A DNA stretch of 64,000 nt from Phytophthora colocasiae (taxonomy: Eukaryota; Oomycota; Peronosporomycetes; Peronosporales; Peronosporaceae), in NCBI GenBank assembly GCA_018806915.1, contig JAGKQI010000098.1:1240001-1304000 (forward strand), read 5' to 3'. Below the pieces are notes generated by a model, which was not told the DNA's origin, ran no database searches, and saw nothing but the letters and a program-made list of their open reading frames with translations. Every line of letters starts with the position of its first letter. The first letter of the stretch is position 1. Below are positions 20,949 to 28,913 of this stretch, in pieces. The position numbers and the translations under genes are program-made.

Positions 20949-21942
20949 TTACTCATCTTCACTATCCGAGTCCATCCCAAAGGTCTCCCTAAATCGACGT
21001 TCACCATCACGTTCCACTTGCTTAGCCTTCATTTTAGCCTCAGCTAGCATGTCCTTTTCAATGAAACTAGCCTTGTAGGTTGCTTCAAATTCGGATAGGG
21101 AGCTGCACAATTTTCCTTCACCAAAGCCATCGATCTTCTCCAGAATGGGGGCCTTTCTCTTCGCGTTCAACGTATCGATCTTCTCACATTCAGCCTTCCA
21201 GCCGTCAACAAGCTTGGTATAGCGTGTTTTCAGGTAAACACGGTATTTTTCCAGTCGAATGCGTTCCCTTGTGATCTCAGTCCAATCTGATTCGAGCATT
21301 TCCTCCTTGTACTCGTGCAATTTCTTGCATGTTTCCTGAAGAGCGCTCTCCATCAGACTTGTTCTAAACTCAACTGGCATGTGATGGCGCTTGTCAGGAT
21401 GCAGCAGAAGGTATATTTTCTTGAACCATATCTTCGACAGCAAGTCCAAATGGTCCATCTAACAGCAATGATAATTATTGGATTCAATATTGAAAATAGC
21501 AATAAAATTAATTAAAAATATAAGCATACCTTCTCGAAAACGTACTCAAATAGAGCGGCATTGCGACTAAGATCTTGAAGCGGATGGCCCTTCAGACCCG
21601 TCGGTTCAGGCTTCGGTGGATACTGGTCTTGATCTAACCTGTGCAGTTCTCCTCGTAGTTCTTGTCATAGATGGTGATTAGAATATGGTGCAAATACAAT
21701 ACAGTTAAGTAAGCCGTACCTTCCAATTTTTTAAATGCCTGGATGGCACGGCGGCTGCGCTGGGCGTCGACGCGCTTGGCTCGGTGCTTGACCCAAGATC
21801 GTTTGCGGATCTCTTTGCGTGAGTCCTTCACTTTAACGCCTTTGCATATTTTCTTGTGTTTGGAGAAGTTTGTTCGCGATATCGACCGCTCACACTTATC
21901 GCAGTCGACCTTCGTGACGCTGCCGTAGGGAGCTTTCGCCAT
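20949..21942 (-). CDS. Zinc-finger / HPD-motif protein, left arm, three exons (287 aa)
   Basis: I read three exons: 21720-21942, 21530-21660 and 20949-21458, with introns of 59 and 71 bp (GT-AG, frame kept). The N-terminus has a C2HC-type finger (CDKCERSISRTNFSKHKKIC) followed by a very basic stretch. The C-terminal half is helical and contains LLLHPDKRHH, which resembles the HPD loop of J-domain co-chaperones, then a charged helical tail ending DSDSEDE. CCAAT boxes precede the start. Function unknown; nucleic-acid binding is plausible for the finger and basic region. It may be cargo or an accessory gene of the palindromic element, or a host gene caught in the duplication. The left copy is intact. 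Confidence 0.72.
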
Positions 21943-22028
21943 TTTTGGGAATGTGATCGTGTATGTTTGATTGGCCCAAAAACGTGTTATTTTATCAATG
22001 CCTCCGATTGGTTCAAAAAATGTTGCAT

Positions 22029-22307
22029 GGGATTGTTTTCGGGTTGCGCTGGTGAAAGAAGTCTTCTTCGTCTTCTTCTTCTTCTTTGGGATTGTTTTCG
22101 GGTTGCGCTGGTGAAAGAAGTCTTCTTCTTCTTCTTCTTCTTCTTCTTTGGGATTGTTTTAGGGTAGGGCTGGTGAAAGAAGTCTTCTTCTTCTTCTGAA
22201 AGAAGTCTTCTTCTTCTTCTTTCACCAGCGCAACCCGAAAACAATCCCAAAGAAGAAGAAGAAGAAGAAGAAGACTTCTTTCACCAGCGCAACCCGAAAA
22301 CAATCCC
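22029..22307. repeat. Palindrome centre: 59-66 bp units with CTT/GAA runs
   Basis: Left of centre the unit GGGATTGTTTTCGGGTTGCG plus a CTT run begins at 22029, 22088 and 22150. Right of centre two inverted units end at 22307. The non-palindromic spacer (about 22116-22220) contains the third, diverged left unit. The stretch sits between the two divergent zinc-finger genes and so would also form their shared promoter region. Confidence 0.85.
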
Positions 22308-22393
22308 ATGCAACATTTTTTGAACCAATCGGAGGCATTGATAAAATAACACGTTTTTGGGCCAATCAAACATACACGATCACATTCCCAAAA

Positions 22394-23396
22394 ATGGCGA
22401 AAGCTCCCTACGGCAGCGTCACGAAGGTCGACTGCGATAAGTGTGAGCGGTCGATATCGCGAACAAACTTCTCCAAACACAAGAAAATATGCAAAGGCGT
22501 TAAAGTGAAGGACTCACGCAAAGAGATCCGCAAACGATCTTGGGTCAAGCACCGAGCCAAGCGCGTCGACGCCCAGCGCAGCCGCCGTGCCATCCAGGCA
22601 TTTAAAAAATTGGAAGGTACGGCTTACTTAACTGTATTGTATTTGCACCATATTCTAATCACCATCTATGACAAGAACTACGAGGAGAACTGCACAGGTT
22701 AGATCAAGACCAGTATCCACCGAAGCCTGAACCGACGGGTCTGAAGGGCCATCCGCTTCAAGATCTTAGTCGCAATGCCGCTCTATTTGAGTACGTTTTC
22801 GAGAAGGTATGCTTATATTTTTAATTAATTTTATTGCTATTTTCAATATTGAATCCAATAATTATCATTGCTGTTAGATGGACCATTTGGACTTGCTGTC
22901 GAAGATATGGTTCAAGAAAATATACCTTCTGCTGCATCCTGACAAGCGCCATCACATGCCAGTTGAGTTTAGAACAAGTCTGATGGAGAGCGCTCTTCAG
23001 GAAACATGCAAGAAATTGCACGAGTACAAGGAGGAAATGCTCGAATCAGATTGGACTGAGATCACAAGGGAACGCATTCGACTGGAAAAATACCGTGTTT
23101 ACCTGAAAACACGCTATACCAAGCTTGTTGACGGCTGGAAGGCTGAATGTGAGAAGATCGATACGTTGAACGCGAAGAGAAAGGCCCCCATTCTGGAGAA
23201 GATCGATGGCTTTGGTGAAGGAAAATTGTGCAGCTCCCTATCCGAATTTGAAGCAACCTACAAGGCTAGTTTCATTGAAAAGGACATGCTAGCTGAGGCT
23301 AAAATGAAGGCTAAGCAAGTGGAACGTGATGGTGAACGTCGATTTAGGAGACCTTTGGGATGGACTCGGATAGTGAAGATGAGTAAGTACGGGTAG
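22394..23396 (+). pseudogene. Zinc-finger / HPD-motif protein, right arm, 3' frameshift
   Basis: Mirror copy of the left-arm gene with exons 22394-22616, 22676-22806 and 22878-23396. The right arm lacks one G near 23347 (TTAGGAGACC against TTAGGGAGACC in the mirror). The last 16 residues, including the acidic DSDSEDE end, are therefore replaced by a different tail ending at 23396. The finger and HPD regions are unchanged, so the protein may still work. I class it as a broken copy only in its C-terminus. Confidence 0.65.
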
Positions 23397-23424
23397 GGTA
23401 AGGTACGATGTCGCGATACGTTTT

Positions 23425-23502
23425 ACAAGACCTAAAGTACTATGACAAGACCTAAAGTACTATGACAAGACCTAAAGTACTATGACAAGACCTAAAGTAC
23501 TA
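23425..23502 (+). repeat. Four tandem copies of ACAAGACCTAAAGTACTATG
   Basis: Right-arm mirror of the array at 20833-20909, located between the zinc-finger gene and the recombinase start. Units are identical apart from the last, truncated one. Confidence 0.93.
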
Positions 23503-23581
23503 AATCAAAATTGATTGGTGTTGTGGCTCACAGCTAAATTTGCTGCCTAGGGAAAAGGAAACCGAGCATTCGACACCGCAA

Positions 23582-25207
23582 ATGGCGCAGCAACGACCTA
23601 CTTTCCAGCAACTCTTGCAGGGGGGTATCTCCACCGCTACACATGTGATAAAGAAGGAGACACGGGATGTTTACGCGTCATACTTTAAGAAGTTTTGCGA
23701 CTTCTGTATATCCAATGAATACCCGGATCCGGCTATTGTGCGGCACCATGAACTTCCTTCACTGTTGGTTGCGTTTATGGAGAGTGTCTCTTCATCTAAC
23801 ACTGTTTCGAATCAAACTGCAGAGAAGATAAGAGCCGCTGTTGCAAATTACTATGGTAGCTACGAACGCCGTGATGCTGCTGGACCTGACACGTGGATGG
23901 TAGTAACAAATGATCAAGGCGAAAAGTTTGGTTTGGGAAACCCAGCAAAGGACGCATTTGTCCGTCAATTCATGCGTGGCCTTAAGAAGCGGAAGAGTAC
24001 TGAATTTACGCAACGCCAAGCAACACCTATTTCCCTCGACATGCTTCGTGTACTCCACTGTCATCTTGGCAATACAAGTGGTTTTGCGGAAGCATGCCAA
24101 TTGTGGTTCGTTGCTGTATCGGCGTTTGCATTTTATGGAATGTGTCGTATCAACGAGGTGCTCTCACTTCAATGGAAGAATTTGACACTAGGGCGAACTC
24201 GGAAAAGTACAACTGATCCAAGTGTATCTATCACGTTTGGTATTTACAAGCTCGAAGGAAGAAAAACTGACGTCGCAGAAGGCCGTTGTTACAACTTGCA
24301 CCACTTGGACTCCCACGAACTCCCAATCGATGCCTTCTTCCACCTCTCAGCGTGGTTAAAGTACGTCGAAACCAAGACTGATCATACATGGAGTGACACT
24401 GACTATGTGTTCCCTGCACTGTCGAAGATTTCAAAAGGTGTTCTAAAGACCAAAACACCTTTTACGGGTTGTGAAAACGTGCGCGTCGAGTGGGGAAAGA
24501 ACATGTCAGAGCAGGCGTTTATTACATTGCTCAATTGCGCTGTTCGAGATCTCAATCGCAACGGGACATTGACTCCGGGTTACATCCGACAGGAATGGCG
24601 GGATATTTGGTTCACATCCCACACCTTTCGTAGAGCTGGTGCTCAATACAGATTTATGTTTGCGCCCCCAGAGCGACGATGGTCATTGCGAATGGTGAAA
24701 TGGTGGGCGGGTTGGACACAAAATGAATCTGCTGAAACGCTTGTACGCTATTTGCTTGACCAAGCTGTTACCGATGAAGACAAACAGCTTGCGGACTGCT
24801 TAGCCCCAGATCGGGATGCTCATATGGGTTGTCCTACCACTTATAGTGGTATCAAGCGTACATCACAGTCATCTACTGGACCGTTCGACGTTGAAAGTAC
24901 AGTTGAAAAGCGGTTGAAGGCTGTGGAAAGCTCAGTAAAGGCCATTGAAGACAAGCTCGACATATTAGTGTCAACCCTTCAGTCGTCAACTCAGCCTGAA
25001 GCAGCTCCAACCACCGCGGTCTCAGCATCCACTGTACAGGATGCGCATGAGGACATACTTGCAAAGTATGCAGCCTATTTCACCACTCACTGGTTTAAAG
25101 TTGCCCAGAGACGGTCTGCAAATGTACTTACTATCGACACGCTGGCACGATATATACGGATGGATAGAAAACGCCGCTTAGTCCAGTCAAAACACGCCTA
25201 TGCATAA
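23582..25207 (+). CDS. Crypton-like tyrosine recombinase, right arm (541 aa)
   Basis: Same protein as the left-arm recombinase, with Arg189, His347, Arg350, Trp378 and Tyr390 all present. I start at ATG 23582 (MAQQRPTFQQ). The frame stays open further upstream, but only through a TTG, because of a 1-base G-run difference from the left arm. The product should be identical to the left copy. If both copies are expressed, the cell carries a double dose transcribed outward from the palindrome centre. Preserved identity of two long inverted copies implies either very recent duplication or ongoing conversion between arms. Confidence 0.85.
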   Translation: MAQQRPTFQQLLQGGISTATHVIKKETRDVYASYFKKFCDFCISNEYPDPAIVRHHELPSLLVAFMESVSSSNTVSNQTAEKIRAAVANYYGSYERRDAAGPDTWMVVTNDQGEKFGLGNPAKDAFVRQFMRGLKKRKSTEFTQRQATPISLDMLRVLHCHLGNTSGFAEACQLWFVAVSAFAFYGMCRINEVLSLQWKNLTLGRTRKSTTDPSVSITFGIYKLEGRKTDVAEGRCYNLHHLDSHELPIDAFFHLSAWLKYVETKTDHTWSDTDYVFPALSKISKGVLKTKTPFTGCENVRVEWGKNMSEQAFITLLNCAVRDLNRNGTLTPGYIRQEWRDIWFTSHTFRRAGAQYRFMFAPPERRWSLRMVKWWAGWTQNESAETLVRYLLDQAVTDEDKQLADCLAPDRDAHMGCPTTYSGIKRTSQSSTGPFDVESTVEKRLKAVESSVKAIEDKLDILVSTLQSSTQPEAAPTTAVSASTVQDAHEDILAKYAAYFTTHWFKVAQRRSANVLTIDTLARYIRMDRKRRLVQSKHAYA

Positions 25208-25238
25208 GGTTACAATATAAGATATAGTATAATTTATC

Positions 25239-25330
25239 TTGTCATAGTACCTTTGGTCTTGTTTAGTAGTTGTAGTCTTGTCATCGTACTTTGAGGCTTG
25301 TCGTCAACAGCCGTACTTTTGGTCTTGTTA
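25239..25330 (-). repeat. Degenerate array of the GACAAGACC-AAAGTAC motif, 3' side of the right recombinase
   Basis: Mirror of 19005-19098. On the minus strand it reads diverged ACAAGACC-AAAGTAC units. Together with 23425-23502 it frames the recombinase gene with inverted arrays, as expected if these are recombinase-binding or element-end sequences. Confidence 0.7.
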
Positions 25331-25735
25331 CATTTCCTAACACACCCTACACTCCCATAAATACCATTTTGGTGTCTCTAAAATTTGATCGGATTTTTCT
25401 TGCAAAAATGACTTTCTTTGTCGGTGAAAAATGAATCTTGAGTGCTGATTGGCGATGTAAACTAGTTTTGCATTGTTTTGTTGTTTTGGCCTGCGGAAGT
25501 ACTTCCGATCGTTCATCCATACAAACCTCAAATACATCGGAAGTAGCTTCGTTTTCCTCTCACACAGGACATGCATTAGGGTTAGGGTAACTATACAGAA
25601 CCCAAGTAGTTACTCGACCCCTAACCTTTCATTTCGTAAAAGGAAGCGCTACTTCTCGATGATTCCAATTTACCCAGAAATCGTCACCAATCAGTGATTG
25701 CCTTCTCTTGACCGTTATTTTAAAAACCACAGCTG

Positions 25736-26370
25736 TGTAACAAGTGGACTTCTGGATCAACACAAGGTCTGAGCTGCTCATTTGATAGACGAGTGATGTG
25801 CGGAGCGGTCTGTGACTTTGACCTCCCACGGACTTCCATGATGACCAATGAGAAGGACGCCAGCGAAGGAGCTCGGCGGATATCCAATGAAACTGGCGGT
25901 CCTGGGCAGCAGCACGTGGCTTTTATCCGCGAAGATCCAGATTCACTTTAAAAGAGACCGCGTGGAGCACAAGTGGCCCACACGCAACGCAGACGAGTGA
26001 CCAAGTGCGGACGGAGAAGAACCAGTTGGGTCCGCAGGCGGCAGACTTCGTGGACAGCCAGCAGCGAACACGTGGGTTCGGTTGGTTTGGTCCAGAAGCG
26101 ATTTCTGTGGGACCTGGGGAGCAGCAGGTGACGCTGCGGAAGCACGAGGACCAGAGCACAAGTAAGGAAGAGTAGGCTTTCTATACGTTTTCTTAATACA
26201 AATAGGCAGTTCGTGGCGCAACAGACACGAACGAGCCGGCGCGGTGAACCGAGCCTGAAGTGAGTTGAAGTAAAGAGTTCTCATCAGCACCCGATCTCTG
26301 GAAGACCACCCAGCACAGTACACGGCTAACGACCCGCTGGCAGGCAGCGAGAAGAGCCCAACCTGTTACA
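25736..26370 (+). repeat. Left LTR (635 bp)
   Basis: Matches the interrupted right LTR along its whole length with about five substitutions. The sequence just inside it starts TGGTGGTCATACAGGG, as expected for a primer-binding site that begins TGG. The donor tRNA cannot be identified by eye. Confidence 0.93.
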
Positions 26371-28787
26371 TGGTGGTCATACAGGGGCCTGTCTCACAAC
26401 ACGGGAAACGTCTGCGGAAGCCAGTATCGGAATCGATGGGGAAACTCCAAAAAACGACGCGGGAGAGACTCACGAAGAAGAAAGCGCCGTCAAGACCGAG
26501 CAGCGCCAAACGAAGGAAAGCAAACGCGGAACAGAACACTGAGGACAAGGAGAGTGACGCAGAGTCAAGTCGCAGCGAAGCAGCAACGATTAGCCCGGAC
26601 GACTATGAGGAGAAGCGAGCAGCGCCTTCAGGCGTCTCCAACGAGTCGGCAGTCTGGACACGGAGTCGTGTGCAGAAGCAGCGCGCGGCTGCGGAACGCT
26701 ACTTCCGTCTAGTACAAGCGGGAGGCGCAGCGGAGCCAGGTTTCGAAAGTGGACAAGCGCTCATCGATGCTGTCTTAGGAAACGATACTACGGCATTTGA
26801 GGATAATCCGTCCACTCGTGTGGTGCGCCTAGAGGGAGATGCAGCCCAGGAAGGAGTACGGCACGACACTGAAGAAAGCGGCCACAATAATGAGAGAGAA
26901 GGTCGTGCCGAGAAAGGACCACCAGTAGCTGATCCGGAGCAGAAGAATGAGCCTCCAGCAGAGACGGTACCGCCGCAAGACAACAATGTCCAGCCACGAG
27001 AACAGAGGAACATGGAAGTCATGATGGGGTTCCTAGAAGCACTACAGGACGAGATCCGGCAGTTACAGCCGCAACGTAACGGCCGCGACGTGGACGGCAA
27101 CGCGAATCAAGGGCGTGATGAGGGGCAGGAGCGCCACCGACAAGAACTTCGGCGGGATCAAGGCGAACCGGATCGTGGAGGCGAGCCACACCGGCAGCCA
27201 AGTCCTGAACGAAGAAGATCTCGAAGCCGACCAGCTGCTCTACCACGACAGCGAGTCGAGCGACCACGACGTGCACAGCCTGGTGGAGGAGGATCTCCTT
27301 CGTCATCAAGTAGCGACGAGTCAGACGATTATGGACACTACGGGCGCGATCGACGACGTGCCAGAACGAGCAGTTCCGAAGATAGCTCCAGCAGCGGGTC
27401 TGATGAGCGGGACCGACCACAACGGCAGCGCGTGCAGCGAGGACGGCACGAACCACGGGGACGGAGGCAGCGACGCGAACGGAGAGAGTCCCAAGAACGC
27501 CGGGAGAGGCGACGAGAGCGTCGCCGTGAGCCAGTTAGAGCCCATCGCCGAGGAAATGTGAAAGATCTGGAGTTGCCGACATTCTCACCGACGGCAGGCG
27601 CGTCCGTGTCCACGTGGACCGATAGGATCGATTTGGCGCTGCAAGGTGCACGTGAGTCTGGACGAGGAGAATGGAGCGACCACGCACTTTACTTCATCCT
27701 TGGAAACAAGCTGATGGGCGACGCAGCTAGTTGGTGGGTGGACTTCAATCGAAGGCTGACGGATACCGAAAGGACATGGACGCACTTAAAACAAGCGTTG
27801 CTGCGGCGGTATGGACCCAAGGAAGACATTTCATTGGCGGAGTATCGAGTGAACACGCGCGCTCACGGTAATACTGAATCGCATGCAGACTACGCAGCAG
27901 CTCTACGGAAAGCAGCGGGGCGTAGTCGTGTGAGTGAAAGGGTGCTGATGGCCCAGTTCTACCGTGGTATGGATAAGACCACTAGGCAACTTGTCAAGCA
28001 GCAAGAGCCCGATAACCTGGAAGAAGCCGTGATCAGAGCCACCGAAATCGATGATCCGATGGAGAGCTTGGTGAACATCGGCCAAGCGGTAGGGCAAATG
28101 CAAGCGACAGCTGCTGGTTCAGAAACGACATCTCCAGACACCACTGCAGCACGTACAGTAACTCTCCCAGGAGTAGGAAGCGTGTACGTTCCAGTATCGG
28201 GAGCCCCAGACGGAATTAAGAACTATGCGGCAGTTGATCCAGATGGCCTAGTCCTCTACACGAACCCGAAGGGTGCTTGGAACATCATTGCTGGAAACTA
28301 CGAGCTGCCGGCAGGACGAAAGTGGAACTCAAGGTACTGGGCTGAAGTCGCTGGACAGAAACGCACCAAGACGGCTAGAAAAGGCGACACCAAGCGGAAG
28401 GAGCGGAAATCAAGAACTCGACGCGACGCGGAATCATCAGACGACGAAGATCGAGATGCGCGGCAAAGGAAATCCAGTAAGTACCGGCGTTTGGAAGAGA
28501 CCAGCGACGATGAGGAAGACGTGAAGCCTCGCAAGAAGAACAAGCCTAAACGTGCGGCCGACTCCAGCGACGATGAACGCGAAGCGAAACCTCAGAGAAA
28601 GCTGAAGGCTGCAGTACGACAGGTACTCGCAGAAGAAAATAAGCAGCGGCGGGAACCCTCTAAGTCAGTTGGTGGTGGCACGCGCTGTTACATCTGTGGA
28701 CAAGAAGGCCATGCACTGCACTACTGGGCCGAAGTGTTATGCGTGCAACAAGTACGGACATCTTGCACGAGACTGTACGGACGCTAG
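26370..28787 (+). CDS. Gag polyprotein of the Ty3/gypsy element, frameshifted at its end
   Basis: The first ATG (26370) uses the last base of the LTR, so a later in-frame ATG near 26436 may be the real start. The N-terminal 400 residues are low-complexity, rich in Arg, Ser, Glu and Asp. About residues 405-590 form the retrotransposon gag core (SWWVDFNRRL, FYRGMDKTTRQLV). Near 28680 a CCHC zinc knuckle begins (CYICGQEGHALHYW) but breaks in mid-motif. The remaining knuckle (CYACNKYGHLARDC) continues in another frame to 28869. A single missing base explains this. The protein packages element RNA; this copy would lose its second knuckle. Confidence 0.82.
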   Translation: MVVIQGPVSQHGKRLRKPVSESMGKLQKTTRERLTKKKAPSRPSSAKRRKANAEQNTEDKESDAESSRSEAATISPDDYEEKRAAPSGVSNESAVWTRSRVQKQRAAAERYFRLVQAGGAAEPGFESGQALIDAVLGNDTTAFEDNPSTRVVRLEGDAAQEGVRHDTEESGHNNEREGRAEKGPPVADPEQKNEPPAETVPPQDNNVQPREQRNMEVMMGFLEALQDEIRQLQPQRNGRDVDGNANQGRDEGQERHRQELRRDQGEPDRGGEPHRQPSPERRRSRSRPAALPRQRVERPRRAQPGGGGSPSSSSSDESDDYGHYGRDRRRARTSSSEDSSSSGSDERDRPQRQRVQRGRHEPRGRRQRRERRESQERRERRRERRREPVRAHRRGNVKDLELPTFSPTAGASVSTWTDRIDLALQGARESGRGEWSDHALYFILGNKLMGDAASWWVDFNRRLTDTERTWTHLKQALLRRYGPKEDISLAEYRVNTRAHGNTESHADYAAALRKAAGRSRVSERVLMAQFYRGMDKTTRQLVKQQEPDNLEEAVIRATEIDDPMESLVNIGQAVGQMQATAAGSETTSPDTTAARTVTLPGVGSVYVPVSGAPDGIKNYAAVDPDGLVLYTNPKGAWNIIAGNYELPAGRKWNSRYWAEVAGQKRTKTARKGDTKRKERKSRTRRDAESSDDEDRDARQRKSSKYRRLEETSDDEEDVKPRKKNKPKRAADSSDDEREAKPQRKLKAAVRQVLAEENKQRREPSKSVGGGTRCYICGQEGHALHYWAEVLCVQQVRTSCTRLYGR

Positions 28788-28913
28788 TGCCGAAGCGAAA
28801 AACGATGAGTACCTGGCTCAGCGCAAGGAGAAGCATAAGAGGACGGGAAACGAGGGCAGGACGCCGTAGGGGGAGTAGGGCGTCCTGGGATTGCCCGGTA
28901 TCCCCAACAAGCG

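Larger units (their letters stand above)
18679..25656. repeat. Giant palindrome: two 3.4-kb inverted arms, about 105-bp spacer
   Basis: The left arm 18679-22115 is the reverse complement of the right arm 22221-25656. Paired coordinates sum to 44335 or 44336 all along the arms. Differences are few: a 1-base deletion in the right arm near 23347, a 1-base G-run difference near 23550/20785, and a handful of mismatches in the outermost 40 bp. Each arm holds one tyrosine-recombinase gene pointing away from the centre, arrays of a 20-bp motif on both sides of it, and one zinc-finger gene starting near the centre. Just outside the arms CGATCA (18673-18678) and CGATGA (25657-25662) form a possible imperfect target duplication. 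It could be a foldback-type mobile element with very long inverted ends or a local inverted duplication. An assembly artefact cannot be fully excluded. Confidence 0.92.

Noticed and set aside
23540..23581. N-terminal extension of the right-arm recombinase
   Set aside because: It depends on a TTG and on a 1-base difference from the left arm; the shared ATG at 23582 is the better start.
18679..25656. Chromosome-end (hairpin telomere) interpretation of the palindrome
   Set aside because: Only two telomere-like hexamers per arm, and ordinary sequence continues on both sides.
18679..25656. Pure assembly artefact
   Set aside because: The arms differ by specific indels and end mismatches, and there is a unique spacer; a fold-back read error would give identical arms. 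Not fully excluded without long reads.
27115..27561. Second long open frame inside gag
   Set aside because: It overlaps gag's low-complexity Arg/Ser/Glu region, where alternate frames stay open by composition; no domain is visible.
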